Source of the DNA: Polydactylus sextarius
Taxonomy: Eukaryota; Chordata; Actinopteri; Polynemidae
Length of the DNA stretch: 64,000 nt
Reading direction: 5' to 3'
NCBI GenBank assembly: GCA_016801845.1
Contig: CM028923.1
Span: 5,133,001-5,197,000, forward strand
The position numbers and the translations under genes were made by a program. Of this stretch, positions 12,386 to 22,543 are shown in pieces (the stretch's first letter is position 1; each line of letters opens with the position of its first letter). The notes under the pieces are model-generated. The model made no database searches, was not told the origin of the DNA, and saw nothing but the letters and a program-made list of their open reading frames with translations.

Positions 12386-12752
12386 TTCAGTAGGAAAAAA
12401 AAAAACCTTATCTAAAACGTGAACTGTTTACATGTGGGGTTCGGGTGGACGCGGAGAGATGACGTATTAAAAAGTAGACATGACAAATCGATCACATAGC
12501 GACTAATCAATCATTTTCTTAAGAAATTCATGTCATTGTTGCCAACTGTATACGCCAACGGGTTTGTTGATTAATTATCAACAATTTATTTAAATATTTT
12601 GTTAATTTTCATCAATTATCTACTAAATAAGTACGTTATTATACTGAAAATAATCGAGCAGTATTTTCGACTGCTAATGTCTGGGCTAACGACGTCAGCG
12701 GTTTTCCTCCATACTTCAGTGTAGTGTCTTTTCACCCAGCTCTTAATTAAAC
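12386..12752. promoter_or_regulatory. Bidirectional promoter region of ccdc59 and mettl25
   Basis: Only 367 bp separate the two divergent start codons, so both promoters and 5' UTRs must lie here unless an upstream exon exists. Two CRE/ATF-like motifs are present: TGACGTAT at 12460-12467 and CGACGTCAG at 12690-12698, the second nearer mettl25. No TATA box is seen near either gene, and the middle is AT-rich. The head-to-head layout is known for the human pair; functional use of the motifs is inference. Confidence 0.65.
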
Positions 12753-15700
12753 ATGTTTTCTTCTTCTTGCGGCCTCACAGAAATTCAGCTACGAATAGAT
12801 GAAATGAAAAGGTTTCTGTCTATAACTCTGAGCATCGCCAACGCTCACACGGTGGAGTTTTACACTCACGACGTGTGGAAACGGTTCGTCGCTGTCACAC
12901 CGGAGGAGGTGCTGTTAGCCGTTAGCTCCGGTAGCAACCAGCAGGGGGCGCCAGAACACAAAGGAAAAGGTAAATAAACTGAGTCTGGACTCTTTTTTTA
13001 AAAAAATAAAATAAATAAATAAATAAGAAAGTGTTTCGAAAACCACATTTCCCACACTTTCCAGGAAGACTTTTTTTTTTTTTTTTATATAAATGGTTTA
13101 CAAATCATTTACCAAGTCTCATGCGCCATTAATCAGTACAAGTGTTTGGTTGCCAAGTTGAAAGACAAAAACTTGTTGATTGAATCTTGGAGCTGCAATT
13201 ATTACTCAATCATGAATGGACATCTTTCACTTTTATGACATTTAAAAAACCCACTTTAAACACATTAATGAGGTAACATATATAGTTTTATATATAGTTT
13301 TATTTCTATGTATTACCTATATCTCTTCAGGTCTATTTGAAGTATTCATAATGTATTACAGCTGTATTAAGTAAATATTAATACTGGATTGGGTCTAAGT
13401 ATAGACAGAGTAGGAGCCAAACAAGCTGATCAGATCAAAGACCAAATAATTAATCACTTCTCTTTTGCATCTGGAGGATCTGGAGCACAATACGTTGATT
13501 TATTTGATTTATTAAGGTGTTCACTAATGAATTACCAACATTTGTAAGTGCTAATTTTGTTGCCAATTGGAAAGGGTAAACACCAGCCAAATGTATTTTT
13601 TCACAACCTTGGCTATGCAGAAGTTCCAATTAATTCTCCTTTTCTGATTTTCATAGTCAAATATTTTAATGGATTTCTGTAAAACTTGTCAAATGTAAAA
13701 AGTCATGCAGTTTACATAGAGAAATAGCCTATTCTCCAGTGAATGTTTTTTTGGCATCATTTTTTAAGAACACACAGTAGTCAGTAGTTTTCATGGGCAT
13801 GCTTTTTTTTTTTTTTTTTAGTAAAAAATGGCTCCAGTGAAAACACATTCCCCGTTGAGGTCTGTGGATTATCCGACTGTAACCAGAGCATTGTTTCTGG
13901 AAAGTGACATTGCTGTTAAATCTTCAAAATGCAATTTTTCAAAGCTTAAAACACCACAAATGAAAATTACATTCACCTCCTTTGTATTGGATATTGAACA
14001 AACCCTTTAAGTGGTTTTATTTAATCCACCAAAAATTCTTCAAGAGTTGAAAAGATGTATTAGGTTTTAGTTAAAAATAAATACAACTTTATTGATATTT
14101 CTGTTCCCGGCTTCCCAAACAGATCAGTCCAGGACCACATTTGGGTTTTGCAGCGATACAAAGCGGCTGGTTGATATCCATGAACTCTTGCAGTCAGCTA
14201 AGGCCCTTTCACTTCCAGGCCTTGGAGTGTGTTGGAGCAGGGATGAGCTACTGCAGGTCCTCAGAGAGAACAGGTCAGAGTCTGGCTCTGCATCACCAGA
14301 GATCGGTATGTAGGAGTGTGTGTGAACACAGTGTTTTCCTGCTGAGAATAGGAAACCGGTCAAGACTTGTCCAAGAATGTCCAGCTCAGATTATGACCAT
14401 AACTCAAGTGTTGTCAAAAGAAGGACTGATCTGGGACTTACTTAAAGCAACAGTACAGGTATATATGTTTTGCTTTTGAAAGCATTGACACGTTTGTTCT
14501 GTCTGTTCCGTTCTAACGCAGATGCTGAGCTGGAGCCAGATGAGTTTATGAACTCTAAGAAATCTCACGAGGTTCAGTCCATGTCTGAGGTGGTGGCTTG
14601 TTTGGCAAAGAACTGTGGAGTCAAACAGGTTGAGAAACATATTTAAAGTTGCTATGAATGCCTTTAAGACTACTTGAGACTTCATAGAGCTGTAAACTCT
14701 TGATTTAGTGCTCTGACTTTGGGATTTGATTTCCCTTCCATCCCTCCTTCTCCCTCGCAGGTGATAGATGTGGGCTCAGGGAAAGGCTACCTGAGTTCCT
14801 TTCTGTCTCTGCAGTTTGGCCTCAAGGTCTATGGCATCGATTCCTCCAGCACCAACACCCACGGAGCCCAAGAGAGGAACAGGAAGCTGAAGAAATTCTC
14901 CAGAGTGTATCAGAGATGCAGCAAGGCAGAGAGGGCGAAGGGAGGGGCCACGGAGTCACGTCAGGAAGAATTAGCAGAAATAAAACCTGGAACGAACACG
15001 AACGATGATGTTTTATGTGGTGCTGTGGGAAGAACCGTGTCGCAAGGGGAAGAAGAGGTGTTAACCGCATTATCAGATGTCGCCCCGGCAGCTGGGAGGC
15101 AGCAGTCAGAGCCAAATCCAGAAACAGACGAGCTTTTCCTCAGCGCCCTATCAATGGACGTTATACAAACTACATCCCCCAGAATTCCCCCTAGCCATCT
15201 GAGTGCCGAGGAGAGGGAGAGGAGGAAGAGGGAGAACCTGGAGAGGAAAAAAGCTCTGAACCGAACCGATGGTGCCAGCGCCGTGTTTTCACCCCTCACG
15301 TCTTACGTCACGGCAGAAACGGAGCTTCGAGAGCTCATCAGCGAGTTGGAGGTGAGCAGATTCCAAAATAAATAAAATAAAATGTAACAAACAAACAAAA
15401 CAATAAAAACAAGAAGTAAGTGTTGAAAATAGATTAAGTGCGTGTCGGGTGGTGGTGCAGATAGGAGGCCAGCCGGCAAGTAGAGAAGCACGATTCCCAG
15501 AGCAGCTACTAAAATTACAAGTCTGCCACAGCGGCTGGAGTTTGCATTACTGGGGCGAGTGTGGGATGTAAGTGCGGTGCCAAATGTGCACAGCGTCATC
15601 ATCAATAAATTTTACCATCGATCTCCCAACCCCTCCTCCTTTTCCTCCTCCTCTTTCTCCTCCTTCTTCTTCTTCTTTTCCATACTTTCTCTGCATACTT

Positions 15701-18700
15701 TCTCTAAACTCCAGGATGCCGTCATGGCCGGCCTGCACACGTGTGGCGACTTGGCCCCGAGCACCCTGAGGATGTTTGTGGCTAAACCAGAGCTGGCTGC
15801 AGTCTGCAGCGTGGGCTGCTGCTATCACCTTCTGTCTGAGGAGTTTGACCCTGCAGCCCAGGGTAACCAACCACACGCGTTAATGTGTTTGTGTCAGTCT
15901 CTCTCTCTGTGTGGCGTGGTGTAAAGCTATGACAGTGCAGGATTCAACACACACACACACAAAAAAAACAGACTCCACCCATTGAGAACATATGTTTTCT
16001 GTTCCATCTCCCTCCCCCTACAGTCCCACCTCACACACCTGCAGCGTCCTTGTCTTCACTTCATTTCCCATCCGAAACAGGAATATCATCTTCCCATCTA
16101 CCTCACATTAACAGTCGTATTCACATTTTATTGTAAACAAGTCAAATGTTCCGCTGCGTGTCTGGAGGGACGGCCAAGTTACCCTTCTGGAGATCGAGTT
16201 GACTTCACAGAACCCGCTGCTAGAGCCATTAGTGTGGATTTATGGATTTAGGATGGCTGCGTTAGGGCCGCTGAAAATTAGATTTTTCTGACCTTTTCAT
16301 TTAAGCCCAGAATCAATTGAAAGTGATTGATTCCGTGTCCGTTGCGTGCTGCATTTCATCTCCGACGTTATTTAGTTATTTAGCCTCAGAGGCTAAATAA
16401 CTAAAGAGGACAGAGGACGGCAGCTTGTCCTTCTCAAATCACAGTTCTTGACTTTTCACTTCATTCAGGTGCCAAATTCACAGGATAATAGACTGATATC
16501 ATCCCCCTCCTCCTTCGTTTCGTACTGGATTCGCTCGGCAGTTTACGAGGTATGAAATCGTCTACATGTGTCGTCTTGCTGGGACTGTAGGCCTTCGCGC
16601 TAAAAGTCGATACAGTTAATCGCGTCATCTCTTGTTAACGGTGTGACCTTTGACTCTCGCGTCATCGGGGCCACAGCGACTTCAGCCAAGAATGGAAAAT
16701 GATATCATGACAGCTGATTGAAAACACTCCTTTCCAATGCTTGTTTCTTGAAACTCCAGCTCCATCTTTCAGAGACATGAACAAAGGCTTTCACTCACTC
16801 ACACACACACACACACACACACTCATGTCCTCTCCCTTGTTGGCCTTACAGTGCAGTCTGGGATTCAGGCCAGCTCCTGTGGTGGCCTCCCTCACCCTAG
16901 AAATGAGCTAAATAGCTGAAAAAGCTTCATTATAGACTGCACTTATTCATTTATGTGATCTGCTCGTCTAGGAATTATGCAGTTCTTTCATTTCTTGTAG
17001 ACTATGTGAAATTATAAGTCCAATCCTGTGTTATTTACTCACAGACAGAAAAAGAAAACAATCTCTTAGAGATGAGTATAGTCAGGCGTCTCAGGTCTGG
17101 AGTGTGTTTCCAAGCGTACGTGTCGACTTGCGCACACGGAGATCAGAAATATTTGTCTTAGTATTCTCAGTGCATGTATGTGGCCACTTCACATGTGAAC
17201 TCTGCGGTCAGCACAAGGATAGGTACTATAAACAGCTCGGTGCGCACGCTATAATCCAGCCATCAGACGGAGGAAAAGGCCTGTCCACTTCAATTGCCTC
17301 TACATGGGCGAGCGGGTGGAGGAGGGGGAGGACGCTAACCTGACTGCTAACGCGTTAGCGTGTCCAGAGCAGTTTGCGAGAGAGGCCCCCGAGCGGAGAC
17401 CAGACCCCAGCTGCACATGTTATTAGTGCTTCTTTTTGGCCACGTTTCCCTCCGGATTCGCTGCGCCTCGGCCTCAGTCGCTGACCCTTTCAGAAGTGAC
17501 ATGAAAAGGATGGCAGGCGGTCAAGTAGTCACATTCACTATCCTCCCGTTGGGAGGTTGTGTGTGTATGTGCACATGGGTGTGTGTTTATGCTTAAAGTG
17601 AAGTGCAACAGTTAGAAATATGTGGTTAATGTTATTGTTTTTCCTCCCACCGACAATCAAAGGTCAACAGCTTTGACTTTTTAAAACAAAAATATTTAGG
17701 AGGAAGAAGTTTTATCTTGATTCTTGGACCTTTTTTAAAACCACATTCTGTCTGTACAGTAAATATGAAGCTATAGATAGTTTAGATACGTACTTTATTG
17801 ATCGTATCAGGGAAATTATTGCATCACAACATCATTAGACAACAATGTCAAAAGGACAGAAGAAGGAATTTGCAACACAAACACAGATTGAAGACATATA
17901 TACACATATCTACATACGTAACATACATAACGATAAACCCCTATAATACATACCTATCAATAAAGAGGACGGAAAAAGTGAAGCTGAACAATATTTACAG
18001 ATGTACAGACTGTGATGATTAACTAGACAGATGGATATATTAACCAATAGCCAGAAGATACATACCATCGCCTAGCTTAGATTTAAAATGGATAGTCTGG
18101 AAAATTTCCTCATGCTAAGCTAACAGCTAACGGGCTGTAGCTTCAGATTGAATGGAAAGATATGCGAACTGCGGCCAATAAAACAATACCGAACTCTTCC
18201 TCTCAGCCGACACACAACATACAAACAGCTGGGAAATGATTTGAATAGCAGAGTCAAGTCAAGTCAAGTCAAGTCAAGTCAAGTTTAGAAGATCTAAGAA
18301 AGAGAACAACAACAACAGATGGAATCCTTTATTAGCATCTTTATAAATCAGAATGAACTCGCTAACATGAACCTTCACCAACAAATGTTTAAAATTCATA
18401 TCTGCTGATTGCAGCTGTTTGAGAAAGCTCGGATTAATCAGCCAAACTGTTCAATCAGGTTACCCTCTGCTATCTGTGTTTGAGTATGTGTGTGTGAGAA
18501 TATGTGTGTGTGATTCCTTACAGAGTGTTTGAACGGTGTGTGTGGTTTCCCTCTGAGTCAGTACCTCCGCGACCAGTCCTGGTTCTGTGGCCGTAACGCC
18601 AGGATGTCTGCGTGTTTGGTGAGTTCAGGGCGACGACGCCGCACAAAAATGTGCACAACAGCATCTTTGTCACATATTTAGACAGTAATGGTCGTTGTGA

Positions 18701-21700
18701 AGTATTGCCCTGTCGGGGGAAAAAGCCTCTAATGAATTGACTGTAAACAGTCCTTTTTATTTACTCTTGGTTATAAGCCGGGCATATGTGTTTGTGTGTG
18801 TTTTTAAATGAGTGTCAGGGGTGGTTTTTTTAGCCACAGCTCTGCTTTTTCTCGCCCCTAATGCTTTAACATTTTTCTCAAAACCAGGCACTGGAGAGAG
18901 TCGCACTGGGCCAGGGGGTGAGTAACACACATGTATCACAAACCTAAAGTCATCATCATCATAAACGTCGTCCCTCTAGACTGTCATTACTTCGCACCCA
19001 TCAAAACAAATCCGTCAGATTCTTTTAACCACAAACGCGGGTGTTCACAGTCACTCAAGACCGTATTATCTCCACCGTGGATCTCCTGCTGCATGCATTC
19101 AAACACACCAGACCATTAAATCATTGTATTGTTTTAAGTGTGTGATTGACTACAGTGTATTTATTTGAAATGTGGAACTCAGAGCTCCAGGCCAAAGCTG
19201 ATACACGATACCAGCAGCCATTAATATGGAATGTTTATAAATATTAATGCAATCACGGCAAGATTGATTACTTTTTGGAACTGGGCTCTGAATCCAAAAA
19301 CAGCCTTGATTGCTTGCTTGTGTTGCATCAGGCTTGGAAAGTGTCAGAAATATTCATCAGAAATTCGTACACATGTGAAACGACTCACGAGGGAATATCG
19401 AACCTTTAATGTAAAAAAATAGAACAAACTGCATCATGTTGAATCAAGTTATCTTAACATCTTTATTTCTTCTTCTGTAGATTCAGATGGAGTCTCTGTT
19501 CTACAGAGCAGTCCTCCACGTTATTCTGAGGGATCATTACAGCTGCTATAAAAGGTAAATATTCAGAAAATTTACATCTGGAATCACTTCAGTGGAGAGA
19601 AATTGCAGCAGATTTCATTATTCGTGACATTTTACTCCATCATGGCGTTTTAAAAATGGGAATTCATACGTCACAAGATCCACATTAGAGTAACAAGTGT
19701 CTTGTGTGGAAACGAGGTAAAACAGAACAGGCGCTACAGTAGGAAACTAAAGAGGGGAAATCTGACTCGCTGTTTGTTTTCTTTGTTCTGAACCAGAAGG
19801 GAGAAGTTTTTGTTTCTGGTTTGTTTGTGCTACAAATGAACCAAGACCTGCAACAAAAGTCATATGTACTCAGTAGTCGACCAGGTTTTGGTATCTGGCC
19901 AAGTGTAAGCTAATGCATTATAGAGTTGAGTGCCGAAATTAACTCTCAGTCGAAGAAAGATTAATGATAATTGTGATAATCAGTCATTCCAGTCATTTAT
20001 TTTCCATTAAGACGAAGAATTTTCAGCTAACATTGTCACAGTGACAACGCTAATGTCGTCATTTTTCAGAGGTATAATGTTTAGTTCAGCGTCTTAGCAT
20101 GTCGTGTTAGCATGCTAACAACCTGGACAAATTGAACCATTAAACCAGTGATAGAGCTTAATAAAAGCTGGAGGCATGAACATTTTTGTAATTCATGTTC
20201 TGGGGCCTCAGTCCATCCAGTAGTTGTTGAAAACTATAAATGCCATCTTCATAGTGGTGCTAAAGAGAAAGTTTGCATGATGTATCCTCTGGGTACCATG
20301 AATGTCAGAATAATCCAGCCACAGTCCATGTTTCAATCGAGAGTTTTGTTGAATTTATTTTATTTTTGGGCTGTTGGACACTAAAAAAAGCCAACTGAAG
20401 ACGTTACCTTGGACTCTGTGAAATTTGGCCCAACATTTTTCTTACTATTTTCTCACTATTTTCTGAGTTTTTTTTTTTTTTATTGACGCAGTTTTATACA
20501 TGAGCGTACTGTAAGTCACTCTGTGGTTTGGCCTCGGTTTCACTTTGCTGCGCGATGCTTTCCAACACGAGCAACTGTTGGCTCTCAGAAGTCAAAACCT
20601 GCTGGTTCACGTCCATAAAACCTTCAGTTATGTTTCTGTCCTGTTGTTATTTTTACATTCCTCGTGACTGAGAGTTTTTGCCAAGGCTCTTTGGGTCCAG
20701 ATCTCTTGGGGAGGAAGGGGGGGTGAGGGTCGTCGCGCTCCTCTGCCTTAACGAGTGACAGAAGTAAACGCTGCAGATGTCAATTAGCTCTTATCTGATG
20801 TGCTCAGTGTAGACACAATCAAAGATTTAAAAAAAAAAAAAAAAACGCTTATCACCGCCTGGTCCTCACTGCTCTGTTGCTCTGTGACCTTCAGTTTAAT
20901 GACTAACATCACATCAAGACTCAATATCCATTAGTTTTAACTAAATGGCACCAATTCATCAATATTGAATGGTTAAGAGGTGTTTAACATTTCTATTTAA
21001 CAGGGGTTTTCGGTTGCTAAGGCTTGATTTAAAAATGAGGAGACATGGTAAAAACCAAAAGAGACAATGTTGTATTTCAACGGCAAGAAATGAGATGGTC
21101 AGGGACAGATAAATTATGTATTTATGTGTTTGTTCCGCAGTGAAAAGCGAGTTGGGAACGTGTACTCCAAGGCTAAATCATTCGTGGACTACATTCGTCG
21201 AGCTCTGCGTAGACTGGAGCTGGATGAATCAAAGGTCAGGGTCACAAAGTGTGGAAAGTTCACAAAGGATTCACATGTTTTTTTTATTATTTAGAAATTA
21301 TCAATGTTCATGTCATGATGTAATAAATGGAACAGGTGCACAAGACACTTGCGGTCTTGCTGTGGGATGTTTCCAGGCATCGTTCACTTTTATTACCCTG
21401 TAATTTCGATAACTGCCCTCCCTCTCTGACCAACAACACCTCACTCTTTCCTCAGCTCTCTGATGATGACATCCAGGATTACCACGACGCGTACACACCA
21501 CGAAAGGGCGAGATGCATGCCTTTAACATGGTGAGTCCTCTGTATTTTCTCACAAACTTGAAAAAGAGGAACACCCAGGCTTTACAGCTACTTCTTATTA
21601 AACCCTTCACCACGCCATGACAACCTTTCTAATCTCTGCTTTGTGTAAAACATTCTCATTCTTGTAAAATGTGACATACAATGCCAATGAATTGCAGGCC

Positions 21701-22504
21701 CTTAAGTGAGATCATCGCAGTCTGTGGGGGGAAATAATACAGGAAGGATCATACGGACCGGGAAGAGAACCAGCCTCTGGTCTCAGCACAGGCCACTAAT
21801 TGTTGTGTCAACCAACGTACCAATTTTCTTTCAAGACATAAAATGAGAAAATTGTTTTTTAGGGATCGCCCACTAGTCATTGAGAAGACTCAAGTCACGG
21901 TGGAGTTTTAAAAAAGAAAAGAACCATTTTGTGCCACATGGTTTGTTACTGTGAAAAACAATATGATACAAAGTGATTATTCTTTTATGTTTTCATCCAG
22001 CTGAAGGTGACTCTAGCTCCCTGCATCGAAGGACTGATTCTCCTGGATCGACTGTGCTACCTGAAAGAACAGGTACGATCATTTCACCACAGTTTTCACA
22101 CTGATAAATATAGAAGAGTCAGTCCAGGATGTAAATGTGTTTGTGCAGATCACCCAGTTGTTATGATGTGGTCGTATCCATGTAGGCAGTTTATTTTTAA
22201 AAAAGAAGAGAAAAAAAGGTAAAAGAAAGGTTAGAAATTTAGAAAAGAAGGGAAAAAAATAACAAAAAAGATTTACAGTGACTTGCAAATGAAAGCTAGA
22301 TTTTTTTTAGTAAAGTAGTAAAAAGCAGGTGTTTTTAAATTTTGTCTTGTTGTTTATTATGTTCACAGAGGGGATGTTAAAGAATATAAAACTAAATATT
22401 ATGTTTTGACTGAAAGTTGCAGTTTTAGGAGTTTCATTGCAGTAAAGTTGCAGGGGCGAGTCAAAGTTACAGTCACAGTCAATCTGCTCAACTTGCTTTT
22501 TTCC

Positions 22505-22543
<39 letters not shown>

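Noticed and set aside
21690..21830. Possible tRNA-derived SINE
   Set aside because: The words around AGAACCAGCCTCTGGTCTCAG faintly recall a reversed tRNA-type head, but no clear A and B boxes or poly-A tail could be placed.
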